Below, piece by piece: positions 11,070-21,022 of a stretch of DNA of 64,000 bases. Origin of the DNA: Lepidodermella squamata (Eukaryota > Gastrotricha); contig JBLDXI010000042.1 of the NCBI GenBank assembly GCA_047495785.1, forward strand, positions 248,001-312,000, written 5' to 3'. The notes below the pieces were generated by a model. It ran no database searches, had not been told where the DNA came from, and saw nothing but the letters and a program-made list of their open reading frames with translations. Both the position numbers and the translations under genes were made by a program. How positions within the stretch are numbered: position 1 is the first letter of the stretch; each line of letters starts with the position of its first letter.

Positions 11070-12275
11070 TTAAGCAGGGGCTACAAGCGAGCGATTAACA
11101 AATCTGTAGTATTTCCGCTGAAGCCATTCCATAATCGGTTTTGTCCAGCCGGGCTTGATCATGAGCACGCAATTTCCAACAACCATTTCCAAAATAATAC
11201 AATACGGCGATACTTTTCCCAAAATTGGATCGACCAATTGCAGCCCGAAATCATACCAAAAATGCTCCATGACAAACGCGAATAGCGCTGGAATGTGGAA
11301 TGTTACGTAGATGAAGAAAACAGCTACAGATTGCTGGGCGAAGAACACCTCACGAGCCCGCCATTCCGCTAGCTTTTCCGCCAGAGATTTCTGCTGCAAG
11401 TTCGAAGAAGCATCACTTTTTTTAGACGGAGCCGATCCACTCGTGTTCGAGCCAACCATTTGCTTCTTAGCCCGCCTGATACAATCGTAGATTTTGTAGT
11501 AGTTCATAGCTAGAAATGAGGCTGGGATGTAAACTGCAGCGGCGTAGTACATCATTAGGATAAAGCCCGAGTCCAAATTGCCGACCAAACGGAAGTGATA
11601 CGGTCCGCAGACCCAGGCGACCCGGCCATCAGGGAATGACAATAATTCCCTTCGCCATGACGCATGAGGCCACAGACCGATGAAAACAGGGGTGATAATG
11701 CAAGCTACAACCATTCCCGCCACCATTCCTAATAGCTTCTTGGTATTAGCTCGGTAGTTAGGGCTGTTTGATAGGATGCAAAGCCGGCGTTCGTAGGAAA
11801 TCAGCATTTTCGTGAAAGTACCGAATGCGCCTGTAGCGTAGAGCAGCCAATAAACCCCTTCGCAAGTCCGGTCGCCCAGATCCCAGGATCCTGTATTTAG
11901 GGTCATCAATAGCCCTACAGTGTGGTCACAAGCGAAGAGAATGTTTCGAACTCCATCGATTGCGACCAGCATTAGCAGCTCCCGTTTCACCCCGCGTTTG
12001 TAGTAGATGTAGCAGCTCAATGTAGTAGTGAATATCACGATTATCGAAGTGATGAGGTATAGCAGAACCCACGATAGGCGGCTTTCGAAAGTTTCGAGAT
12101 AGAAGTTGTGGTACCAGCTGATGAATTGCGGTCTAGGTCCGTCGTAGCCTGCATCGGGTAGGTAAATGCTTACCCAACCATTCTCCAAAAACTTCACCGG
12201 CCTCCCAGTTCGATTCAATGCAGCGCCTCGCTGCACGGATGTCGAGTTTAGAGTAGAGTTCTGAGTTGAATTCAT
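11070..12275 (-). CDS. Orphan 7TM receptor, intact and intronless
   Basis: Seen: one uninterrupted frame of 402 codons (401 aa) from an ATG at 12275. The N-terminus has repeated N-x-S/T sites and no cleaved signal peptide. Seven hydrophobic segments follow; TM3 ends YERRLC, the extracellular loops have conserved Cys (DRTCEG and VCGPYHF), a basic third intracellular loop contains IRRAKKQ, and TM7 ends MIKPGW rather than NPxxY. Family: clearly the same family as 1-867 and 2655-5047, but without the introns of the latter. Inferred: G-protein-coupled membrane receptor of a lineage-specific expansion; the ligand is unknown. The upstream DNA (to about 12430) is shared with the copy at 1-867 and carries a GATA-type site. 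Confidence 0.88.
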   Translation of the reverse strand: MNSTQNSTLNSTSVQRGAALNRTGRPVKFLENGWVSIYLPDAGYDGPRPQFISWYHNFYLETFESRLSWVLLYLITSIIVIFTTTLSCYIYYKRGVKRELLMLVAIDGVRNILFACDHTVGLLMTLNTGSWDLGDRTCEGVYWLLYATGAFGTFTKMLISYERRLCILSNSPNYRANTKKLLGMVAGMVVACIITPVFIGLWPHASWRRELLSFPDGRVAWVCGPYHFRLVGNLDSGFILMMYYAAAVYIPASFLAMNYYKIYDCIRRAKKQMVGSNTSGSAPSKKSDASSNLQQKSLAEKLAEWRAREVFFAQQSVAVFFIYVTFHIPALFAFVMEHFWYDFGLQLVDPILGKVSPYCIILEMVVGNCVLMIKPGWTKPIMEWLQRKYYRFVNRSLVAPA

Positions 12276-12874
12276 CGCTGGAAATTAAAACCTGACTGAG
12301 ATGTCTTTGACCTGCTGATCGTCAGGTCTTTCGAGGTCTAATTAGGCGTAATGCTTATCTGGTGCTACGCAAGTGTGTCTGGAGCACTGGCTAACTTGAG
12401 CTGAGAAAAATCCATTTCTTGATTAGCTATACCTAACCTAAATAACAGTATTGGCATTGATTTTACAAAAACAGCCTCTCACGAAAATTGTCGGAGAAAT
12501 AAAAAGAAACGGAAACATCTTGCTTTCAGATTGGATAAGGTGAACTCGAATGGTCGACTCAATTTCGAAAATGCAGTGTTCATAAAACAAGAACCTGGAT
12601 TCTTTTGAACTAAAAAATCGAGTCTCACGCCAATCGAAATTTGTCTATTCTCCGCGAGACTTTGGCGATGATCGATAACTAATTGATCTGCGGAGTCTCA
12701 GGATTAAGGCTGTTTTCCCAATCAGTTTGAAAGTCGCTCCTCTGAGCCCTGATAAACGCTGACTCGGGGCTCGGATATCCTGCTTTATACCTCAAAGGTC
12801 CATAAAGAAAATCATTCAGTCTCGAAAATAGTTGCTATATATTTTTTATTTGATATTCTGGTAACATCACGGGG
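12276..12874. other. Upstream region of the receptor; then no recognisable gene
   Basis: Bases 12276-12430 are the duplicated upstream region also found at 868-1020, including AGATAAG on the minus strand and GCTACGCAAG. The remainder up to the RING-CH gene end shows nothing recognisable. Confidence 0.5.
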
Positions 12875-14849
12875 TCACGAAAAATTGATTCGCCAGCGGC
12901 CGAATTTTTTAACAGGCGGATGTTTGAACGTGAAGATTGAATTTTTGGAAAAGCTCGCAAGCGCTGACGTCAGAATGACAATCGGGCATATGACGGCAAT
13001 TACCGGTATGAGCTCTGCGCGGAAGCACGTCGATTTCTTGTCGCCACTACCGCAAACCACGCCGCTGTGATGGATAATCTCGAACATGCAGAAACCGAAT
13101 AGAATCGTCGCAACGGCTAGCACAGCACACCAACTTCGCAAATAGCACGAATACTGCAAGCGCATGCGGAAGTTGTAGAAAATGTGGCAATTGTACGACA
13201 GCTGGCAGTAGTCGCACGTCAAATACGGCCAGTCTAATCGATCGGTTAGGCTTAGTTTATCTCGTAACAGCCGTTCGAAGCATAGGTGGTGAACGAAGCC
13301 TTCACATCCGCAAAAGTCTGAGTACACTGGGGCGATCTTGCTTTCGCCTAGGAAGCGGTGCCTACGGCATAGGCTGCATGTTGGTTCGGATTTTTCGTAG
13401 ACTATGTTAAGTCCGACTTCGAGGTGCTGCGATACGTTTCGGTGGAATTTGAAGACGCGACGGCGGGCTAGCAGGGCGCTGAAAAGAATGATTAGCATTA
13501 CGAACCAGATTAGGCCGAGGAATGCGACTAGACCACTGAAAATAGCTCCTGAATTGCAGTCATGGCACCAGGGTATCCAAGAGTGGTGGAAAGCGTGGTA
13601 TCGGAAGATGAGGGCGACTTGAACTGAGGCAGGTATGAGGATCAGTGTCGTGAGGACGAAGATGATGCAGAAAATGTGGCGTAGTGCTGAGTTGGATGGC
13701 CAGCATCCTTGGAACCAGTTGACGTTTCGCCAGAAAAAGTCACTAAATTAGGAATAATTATAAAATTTCTTAGAATTTGGATAACAAATTCGAAATTATT
13801 CCTTATATCACATAAGGAATTACGCTTGTATTTGATTTTAATCTGAAAAAAACAAAAATCCCCAGTTTCGAATTTGGAGAGTTGAAGTTAAAATAAATCC
13901 TGTTTTCCATTCAGTTGATAGCTTTTGATTGGATGCCACAAAGACACAGCAACAAGTATCGGCTCAATAGTCAATAGCCAACTATTTACAACTATTTCTG
14001 GACATTCCTTTCTCTTAAATCTCATGATCGAATTTAGAGAAAACGTCGCTGCGAGCCAAATACTTATCGGGTGTGAAATATGATTATCTCATTTGTCGGG
14101 GATTTTAGCAAAACGCGATACCCCAGGGAATTATCCCCCAGTTTTAATGTTCATAGCGCAAATCGATATCATTCATAGTTATTTCTGAAGCGGGAAATCA
14201 AATTGTCTGAAATTCGAAGATTTTTTAAATTTCACTATTTCGAGTGATACGGTACTTTTTGAGGTTAAAGTTATCGAAATAACGATTCCACTACAGGATT
14301 TATGATATCTTGGTCCCTTACAATTTATCGATAAAAATCCCAGATTTTTCAAATCGCCGTTGATAGATATAAATAGAAATCGCATAAAAATTTCAGATTT
14401 ATTTGAGGATAGAAATTTTGGGCAGCGGGTTAAGTTGAGCCCTAATACTTCGTAGTTTGAGGGTTGAGAAACTCTGTTTTCATGCTTAGCATTGGGATTA
14501 CTGAAAAAATAACTCAACATGCAGCTGTAATTCAGGCTTTTTACCTATTGAAAGGCCGATTGCATTTCGGGCAGCAAATTCTGTTGTAAATATCAACCGT
14601 GAGTTCATCCTTTTGCCGCCGCAGATACTTGTCGAAACACGGAGCGTGGACGTAACTCTGCGCTGCCGGGCACAAGCAAACATTGCCGAACAGCGGAACA
14701 GTGTGAGTCCTGCGGAGAAAAACGAGGAACGACGTCTCATACTGGTAGACGCCGTGGCCACAAAGGCGGCACCGCGGCTCCGCGGCCTCGGCCATTTCGA
14801 CTGCACCCAGCAGCGCTGTGTGGCCTGTTCTGGCTAGCGCTGAAATCAT
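12875..14849 (-). CDS. Double RING-CH (MARCH-like) membrane protein
   Basis: Seen: exon 1 14849-14545 and exon 2 13742-12875, with an 802-nt intron (GTAAAA..TTTAG), phases fitting, 390 aa. First RING-CH about residues 27-96: C-x2-C, C-x-C-x7-H-x2-C (CLCPAAQSYVHAPC), C-x2-C. Two TM segments follow (about 115-185). The second RING-CH is at about 224-281: CSLC, CGCEGFVHHLC, CDYC. Two more TM segments then follow (about 300-360). Known: RING-CH proteins with two TM helices are membrane-bound E3 ubiquitin ligases that mark receptors for turnover. Inferred: two such units fused by internal duplication. A second possible start lies at 14795. The intron is otherwise unremarkable. Confidence 0.85.
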
Positions 14850-15077
14850 GACGGCGCAAAATGCTTATACTGCAGTGATATTGCAGTATAATAAAAAGTC
14901 TGATAATACACGCATACTCAATCACTCACGCGCGAGTGATAACAAGACTGATCGCGCTTCATTTTATTGCATACTTGGATATATAGCATGACCGCCACCA
15001 CCAATTATCATTATACCAGACACATAAGTGCCGTGTTTGTTTTTCGCCCTCAACAAATTCGATGTTGCTGCTTTTTT

Positions 15078-15886
15078 TTACAAACTGAAGCGATCGGAGA
15101 AAAATTTGCGCATTCGGTCCAGGAAATAAGGACGGCCTCCGTTTGATTTCTTTGATTCAACAGCCTGGTTTTTGGTTGATGATGGCTTTTGATTAGATTT
15201 GCCAGAATTAGGTCGGGTCACCTTGGACATTCGCGAGTTTGTATTTTTCGCTTGTTTGACGGTCTTCTGAGGCTGCTTAGCTCTACCTACATTTTTCTTG
15301 CCATTTTTACCCCCTTGTGAAACTGGTTTCACGGCCTTTTTCGGGTATTTGGTCGCCTCTTTCTTTGGCTTTGAAAGTTTTGCCGGGGTTTGCTTCGATT
15401 TAACTTTTTTCACCGGTTCCGCTTTCGCAACTTTCTGGGTCTTTGGTTTAACAGTAGAGGTTTGCGGTTTGATGGGAACCGCGGCAACGGGCTTGGCTTG
15501 GGCTGCCTTGTTAGTTTTCTTCGCAGTTGGGTTGAACTTGACATCGATATGGGGCGGCGTTTTCTCGAAAGTATAGGTATAACCGTCTCCATTGGAATAC
15601 TGCTCATCGCCATTGCTCAACTTGCCAATGTATTTGAACTGATTTTTCACGAGCTTTTCCAATCCAGGATTTTGTGACAGGCTGTAGTCAATTTTGTACC
15701 CGGTTGCGTGGGAATATTCGCCGGATTTATGCCCGATTTCAGTGCCGCCGGTTACAACCAAGGTTCGGCCGTAGAGCTGGCGTAGATTTATAGCTGATTG
15801 AACAACTTCAGGCCGCATGCCGTCCAGAGACGTGCACCGCTTGTTAGTTTTATCATTACAATTGCCACTGCTGCTTAGTTTGATAC
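15078..15886 (-). CDS. Peptidase M15-like domain with basic tail (probable second exon of the lysozyme gene)
   Basis: Seen: an open frame from about 15886 (acceptor TTTCAAG) to the stop at 15078. It begins with a Cys-containing stretch, KRCTSLDGMRPEVV, then VTGGTEIGHKSG, SHATGYKID (H-x6-D) and, after a short loop, PHIDV; a Lys/Pro/Gln-rich tail of about 140 residues follows. The H-x6-D...H arrangement is the zinc-ligand pattern of M15 D-Ala-D-Ala peptidases. From memory, the CTSLxG...VTGGTExGH...SHxxGYK phrase belongs to a family seen in bacteria and fungi. No signal peptide precedes it here, so it probably joins the Pro-rich end of the upstream lysozyme by an intron 16172-15887 with a GC..AG border (phases fit). 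An independent gene starting at 15818 is the alternative. Inferred: secreted peptidoglycan peptidase, perhaps horizontally acquired. Confidence 0.65.
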
Positions 15887-16161
15887 CTTGAAATCAAAAT
15901 GGACACTAGATTTTAGTGAGTTGATAGGTCTCTAAGGAAAATTCAAAATTTATCGATTTTCGACATTTTAGAAGAAAAATTCTTCGAATTTCCGTTTCCT
16001 TTTTTTATTAGCTAAGAGCTAAGAAATGAAGTTTTTAGGATTTTAGATAACGAGAGGATTTGTCTATTTTTTCACGATTTTCTATGTTTTTTTCTAAATT
16101 TACTAAAATATCAGACAAAAAAAGCAAATTAATCTTATAATTTCCGTTGTTCTTCAAAAAA

Positions 16162-16701
16162 TCATAACTTGCCATTTTGTCGAAAAATTTCGTAATTATT
16201 TGAATTTCCCTTTGTTGGAGGTTTCGGCGCAGTTTGAGGGCTTGACACTGGCTTTGCTGGGCTTTGGATAGCGTAAGGCGTTGCAGCCATGCGAGATTGT
16301 ACTTTCGCCCAGTATTTAACGGTAGATTCTGCTCTACAACCTCGCGGGCCTCCGTTGTGGATCCTCGCGAAATCCTGACAAGTCGGCTGGCGATCACTGC
16401 CAACACACCGCTGAGCGTATCGTTTCATATAGTTTTGCACGCATCGCTCGCTGCACTGCATTGAAGCGGCGCATTTCTTCCAGTCTGGATCGACCCCACC
16501 GCCGGGCAGACAGTCTTTATGGTAGTCTTCCTTGATTTGATACGGCCCGCATGACAGCGAATTGACATCATATTTACAACCGGTTTGAGCCGCGTTGCAG
16601 CCGCTTTCTTGAACGCAGATGGCCTTCAGGCAAGAGCCATCAACATCGGCATTTGCTATGGCTAAAATAGCTGATAAAATTATCGAAAAAATCCAGACCA
16701 T
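16162..16701 (-). CDS. i-type (destabilase) lysozyme
   Basis: Seen: ATG at 16701, a signal peptide (MVWIFSIILSAILAIANA), then about 120 residues of an i-type lysozyme with at least twelve Cys. The catalytic Glu is in CVQESGC and the Asp in YDVNSLSCGPYQIKEDY, both typical of the family. Conserved RIHNGGPRGC follows. The domain is followed by a Pro/Ser-rich linker (SPAKPVSSPQTAPKPP), usual between two domains, and the frame then stops at 16162. Known: these enzymes cleave peptidoglycan glycan strands. Inferred: a secreted defence or digestive enzyme; the linker suggests splicing (donor at 16173/16172) to the M15-like domain at 15886-15078, which would give one two-domain peptidoglycan hydrolase. 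If not spliced, the protein is 179 aa. Confidence 0.88.
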   Translation of the reverse strand: MVWIFSIILSAILAIANADVDGSCLKAICVQESGCNAAQTGCKYDVNSLSCGPYQIKEDYHKDCLPGGGVDPDWKKCAASMQCSERCVQNYMKRYAQRCVGSDRQPTCQDFARIHNGGPRGCRAESTVKYWAKVQSRMAATPYAIQSPAKPVSSPQTAPKPPTKGNSNNYEIFRQNGKL

Positions 16702-16971
16702 GTTGATATGGGAAAATAATATTGTAAATTCTCGCAGCTGCGGGCAATTTTCAAAGGGGCGTGGGTGTTTAGCCATATTTTTGTCCTTCCCACGAATTTT
16801 AACAGCTACATATACAACTTTATCACGGCACCTGAAGTCTCTCAGCTTACAAAAAGAAGAATAATCATGAAAATAACGCATTTACAAACATTCTTTTTTA
16901 TTTGATAAAAACGGTACTTGTGCTATATTTCAATGCTAATATTTGTGAATCTGTCAAGTGAAAGTGGGTAA

Positions 16972-17541
16972 TTATAATTGAGAGACTAAAATGGAAGCTT
17001 TTGCTGTAGCAGATTCAAAATTTCGTCTATCCAGCTTTTTCACGTCTTTATGAAGAGTTAAAATAGGAAGGTTGCCACATAGTCCTGGTAAGAAGGCGCA
17101 ATTCGCAAAAAATGTGAAAGCGCATTGAAATACAATGATAATCAAGGAAAAAATGCAGAGAAATAGCTCAGGTGATATGGGGAAAAAGTTGCCCGAACTT
17201 GACACACAGCAATATGAGTACAGCGTATAAACTGAAGGAGCGAGGATGATATTAGCGATCAGCAACAGTAAAGCCGATTTTGAATGAAAAAAACGAACAG
17301 GTAAAGTGTGAAAAATCTTGCATTTAAACGGCTGGTCACACTCTCCACAAACTGGCGGCAAATTAGATGGGTTTGATCGAATAAAATTCTCGAAGCAAAT
17401 TCGATGAATATAACAGGCTTCGCATGAACAAATGCTTTCGTATAATTCACCAGTATTAGTAGCTAAATTGCTGCCAGGTCTCATGAAAGTTTGATTCGGA
17501 CCCAACTTGCAAAATCGGCAAACAGGCTCTAAAAGGGCCAT
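16972..17541 (-). CDS. Single RING-CH two-TM protein (copy 1)
   Basis: Seen: start MALLEPVC at 17541 (preferred over an in-frame ATG at 17604 because the paralogue starts here), 189 aa. RING-CH about residues 8-70: CRFC, then CSCEACYIHRIC (C-x-C-x5-H-x2-C) and CGEC. Two hydrophobic segments follow (about 85-110 and 120-145), with a charged tail rich in Lys, Arg and Ser. No introns. Known: the family are membrane E3 ubiquitin ligases. It is a tandem paralogue of 20105-20662, with closely similar DNA up to about 150 bp upstream of the start, so promoter and gene were copied together. Substrates are unknown. Confidence 0.85.
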   Translation of the reverse strand: MALLEPVCRFCKLGPNQTFMRPGSNLATNTGELYESICSCEACYIHRICFENFIRSNPSNLPPVCGECDQPFKCKIFHTLPVRFFHSKSALLLLIANIILAPSVYTLYSYCCVSSSGNFFPISPELFLCIFSLIIIVFQCAFTFFANCAFLPGLCGNLPILTLHKDVKKLDRRNFESATAKASILVSQL

Positions 17542-18073
17542 TTGAAATAAGCTGAAAGATTGAAATTCTGTGTGGATCAGCCATCGTGCCACATTTATAG
17601 GCATGAGGTAATGCGAAAATCAATAAGCGGAACCTCGCGTAGTGTGCGTCTAGACCGTACAAAATCAAAACATGCGAGTGACCTCACGCAATGAATCATC
17701 GTCTTACGCACTTGCGCACCTGAAGTCTTGCAATAAAATGAATTATTTTATTATTTTATTATTTTATTATTTATTCGTTATCGCAAGTGCACTTTTCATG
17801 CGTATGCAATTAGCCAGCCAGGCGCCTCACTGAGGATAAAAGATATTCGTCTAAATTACATAATGTTCGCTAAAAAGATGTTCGCTAGCATAATTTGATT
17901 TCGAAAATTCATAGAAGTCGTCAAAATTGACATCATAGAAGTGGTGATATAGCTTATAAGTTAATTTCAAATCATTTTTAAAGCGACGCTTTTCCAAGGA
18001 GTCCATCCCACTAGGTTTTAATAAACACTCATAAGTAATATGGGATTAACGAGGTATATAAATGTAGGAAATA
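17542..18073. other. Upstream region of RING-CH copy 1, then AT-rich spacer
   Basis: Bases 17590-17720 are nearly the same as 20720-20830 upstream of copy 2 (for example AAGCGGAACCTCGCGTAGTG), marking the shared promoter. A short TTATT tandem tract lies near 17742-17772. Nothing else is recognised. Confidence 0.5.
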
Positions 18074-18269
18074 CGGCTGTTAACTGTGACATAAACAAGC
18101 TACAGCGAGTTTATAAGGTCGCCAGCGAAGCTGGTGCGCACCAGATGTGGCGAGCCCAGGCGAGCCACACAGTCGAGCTCTAGCGAGACTGTTTCTGGTG
18201 CGCGACAGCTTTGTTTGCTGGCGACCTTATGAATGAGCTATCGCTCGTTTTTATTACACTTAACAGCCG
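18074..18269. mobile_element. Foldback (long inverted repeat) element
   Basis: The left arm (from CGGCTGTTA at 18074 through TAAGGTCGCCAGC) is repeated in inverse at the right arm (GCTGGCGACCTTA to TAACAGCCG at 18269). The arms are about 75 bp around a short loop, imperfect but clear. This is the structure of a foldback MITE; target duplication not determined. Confidence 0.65.
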
Positions 18270-18705
18270 CATTAGCTATTTATGCGTTGCACTCGGTCTT
18301 TTCTTCTGAAAAAATTTAAATGAAAATGAAAATGATTTGAATATTTAGAAGTTTTTATATCGGATTAATCATCGGATGTGATCATAAATTAATACTGGAA
18401 ATGAACCCTTTCGAATTCCGTATCAGGGGAATTCTGATTAAATTAATAACACCACAAAAATGGTGCGATTGGCGATAAAATAATTTTATGACTAGCTACG
18501 AGATGGGAGCATTGCTTTTCTTGGCGGAAAACTTATGAATTTAATGGGTTGAACCAAAATCTTATCAATGGTAATAGGTACCTATCTACACTCTAAATAA
18601 TAATTGTAATTGTAGCAGTTAGAAAACATAGCAAAGAGCAGCTGGGACAGTTTAATTTAGTTTAAAGGAAAAACACTCTTAAACCACTATAGCAGTGTGT
18701 GTATT

Positions 18706-18785
18706 ATGGCTGCGGCCGTGGTCTTGTTGGTTAGATCGCAGCAGTCCAACGCAAGGATGCAGGTTCGACTCTCAGTAAGCACTTT
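18706..18785 (+). repeat. tRNA-like SINE head or tRNA pseudogene
   Basis: A D-arm-like GTCTTGTTGGTTAGATCGC is followed about 30 nt later by a T-arm/B-box-like GCAGGTTCGACTCTC, as in RNA polymerase III promoters. No acceptor stem pairs, so it is not a working tRNA. Confidence 0.4.
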
Positions 18786-18959
18786 CATTTGATGAAATCT
18801 TTCTTTTCAGATCGCCAACTGACCGTATAAACTCGGCCCATGCAAAAGCATTGGGAGTTTATAAGGCGTCCTGCCTAGCTAGCAGCCGTATAAACTCGAC
18901 CTTCGAAAATATAGGGCGCGAAAAACAATGGTGAAAAGACCGAGAAAACGTATAAAAGG

Positions 18960-19980
18960 CTCTTTTGAGAAAATTAAATTGCAATTTTTCTAGTGATTCT
19001 ATGACCGTTAGCAAGTATGGTGAATATACGGATGAACAGTAATCGATTATAGGAAGGACATACACACGGTAGGCTTCAAGTCTGAAGGAAGCGTCGTCGG
19101 TGCGGCCAAAAGTAATATGTCCAAGAGTGATAATTTTGAGATAAATCGTAAAAACAGCTTTATTTTCGAAATTTTCAGTAAAATATGTCCCCGAAATGAC
19201 CAAGGGGGTAATTGATTACGGCGGATCGAATGGCGCCGGCCATTTCTACCGGTGATGCACCGTTTTTGCGCCATTGAGACATTCGTTGGACATATTACTG
19301 TTTTGTACTTTTTTGTTATTTTGTTATGGCGTTTTAACATAGGCTGGTTCGATTCCTCGTGCACACATCCATTTGTTAAGCTATTTTATGTTTAAGCGTG
19401 AAGAAAGAGAATTATTTTTCACTTGGCATCAACATCGCGCTGCTGTGGTTCGATCCCTGCTGCGTGCATCTATTTTTTCGGCGATTTTTACACGAAAGTG
19501 GACATATTACTTTTGATCCCTGGCGAATTTTGAGATGCGGTTTTCAGAATAATGACCGGCGTTAAATTCTGTGTTCGGAACTGAAAAAATCTCATTTTCG
19601 ATTTTGGATGGACATATTACTTTGGCCGCACCGACGACGGAAGTATTAGTAAAGGCTCTACAAATCAATCCACATAGTTTAAGACATTTTGTTTTAAGAT
19701 TATCGCAGTGAACTCTGAAGTCCAATTTTTTGTCAACAACTATACCTAAATCACGAGTAAATTCAACAACGTCAATTTCATGCGAACCGATACGATAATT
19801 AAAATTGAATTTGTAGTTTAAACGTAAAACGCAACATTTTGACGAGTTAATAGAGAGACCATGTTGTTCAAACCACCTACAAATGTTATTTAGGTCTTCC
19901 TGCAGTTTCTCACAGTCATCTTGAGATTCAATAATTTTAAATAATTTCGTGTCGTCGGCGAAGTACTTGGCCAGAGAATG
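18960..19980 (-). mobile_element. LINE (non-LTR retrotransposon) reverse transcriptase fragment
   Basis: On the minus strand, 19980-19640 encodes the C-terminal half of a LINE reverse transcriptase (KYFADDTKLFKI, the active-site FADD motif, then GLSINSSKC and DLGIVVDKKLDF). After a nested MITE it continues at 19091 with RLEAYRVYVLPIIDYCS and ends near 18960. Removing the MITE and one 4-bp duplication restores a continuous frame across the junction. The 5' part and the 3' end are missing, so it is inert. Jockey/CR1-like by motif style. Confidence 0.85.
19092..19639. mobile_element. MITE nested in the LINE fragment (548 bp)
   Basis: Inverted ends of about 31 bp begin CGTCGTCGGTGCGGCC. The flanking 4-bp duplication GAAG lies at 19088-19091 and 19640-19643. 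GGACATATTAC occurs at both ends and twice more inside (near 19286 and 19500). No protein is encoded. The 4-bp duplication does not fit hAT or Tc1; the superfamily is open. Confidence 0.85.
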
Positions 19981-20104
19981 ATAACCATGAAAATAACTTT
20001 GAGGAATTACTCCTTTACAAACATCCCTTTTTATTTGATAATAACTTTATCTGTGCTGTATATTAAAGCTAATTTTTGAAAATCAGTCAATTGAAAGTGG
20101 GTGT

Positions 20105-20662
20105 TTATTGTCGAGAGATATATTTGGAAGCTTGCGCCGAAGCAGAATCAAAATTTCGCCTATCGACTGTTTTCACATCTTCATGAAGATTCAAAATTGG
20201 AAGTTTTCGATATAAATTCGGTACAAATATTATGTTGGCGAATAATGTCAAAGCAAATGGAACTATAATGATGATGAATGCTAAAGCGCAGGGCACAAGT
20301 TGATGCCATGATGCCACACAGCAGAAATAGAACGACGTAACTACTAAAGGAAGGAGCAGGAAATTAGCAAACAGCAAGATTCGTGCCGATTTTGAATTCA
20401 ATAACCGAGCTATAACATTGTGGAGAATCTTGCATTTGAATGGCGTATTGCAGTCTCCACATATCGGAGGCAAGTTACCGCGATCTGATGCGTTTGATCG
20501 TATAAAATTCTCAAAGCAATCTCGATGAATGTAATTGGCTTCGCATGAACATATGTTTTTATATAATTCACCAGTGTTACTAGCTATGCTGCTGCCAGGT
20601 CTCATGAAAGTTTGATTAGGACCCAACTTGCAAAATCGGCAAACAGGCTCTAAAAGGGCCAT
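20105..20662 (-). CDS. Single RING-CH two-TM protein (copy 2)
   Basis: Seen: ATG at 20662, 185 aa, no intron. RING-CH with CRFC, CSCEANYIHRDC, CGDC and the following CK. Two TM segments sit in the C-terminal half, then a DVKTVDRRNFDSA tail shared with copy 1. Similarity to 16972-17541 runs through the whole gene, about 100 bp beyond the 3' end, and the promoter, so both arose by a tandem duplication of a roughly 1-kb unit; the LINE lies between them. Known role of the family: membrane E3 ubiquitin ligase. The LINE fragment ends at the start of this duplicated block, suggesting the breakpoint. Confidence 0.85.
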   Translation of the reverse strand: MALLEPVCRFCKLGPNQTFMRPGSSIASNTGELYKNICSCEANYIHRDCFENFIRSNASDRGNLPPICGDCNTPFKCKILHNVIARLLNSKSARILLFANFLLLPLVVTSFYFCCVASWHQLVPCALAFIIIIVPFALTLFANIIFVPNLYRKLPILNLHEDVKTVDRRNFDSASAQASKYISRQ

Positions 20663-21022
20663 TTGAAATGAGATACAAATATGAAATTATGTGCGGATCA
20701 GCCATCGTGACACATTTATAGGCATGAAGTAATGCGAAAATCGATAAGCGGAACCTCGCGTAGTGTGCGCCTAGACCGTACATAATCAAAACAGACTATG
20801 CGAGTGACCTCACGCGATGAATCATCGGAATGCGTCTTACGCACTCTCGCGTGAAAAAATTGTCAAGTATGCTTTCAGCAATCAGCCAGCAATTAAAGCG
20901 ATGAATTTTAATAATTTATTATATCAAGGCCAATCAAGGCCGTGCAAATTTCTCCTCGGGCTCAATTGCTGGTTCATTTGCGAGACATACAACGGATTTT
21001 TCTCACTAAATTGTCTTGAAAC

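Noticed and set aside
15298-15677. Plus-strand frames opposite the M15-like gene
   Set aside because: They are shadows of the Lys-rich minus-strand tail, which gives Phe/Leu-rich readings on the other strand.
18712-18785. Functional tRNA
   Set aside because: D- and T-arm-like boxes are present but no acceptor or anticodon stem pairs; better seen as a SINE head or pseudogene.
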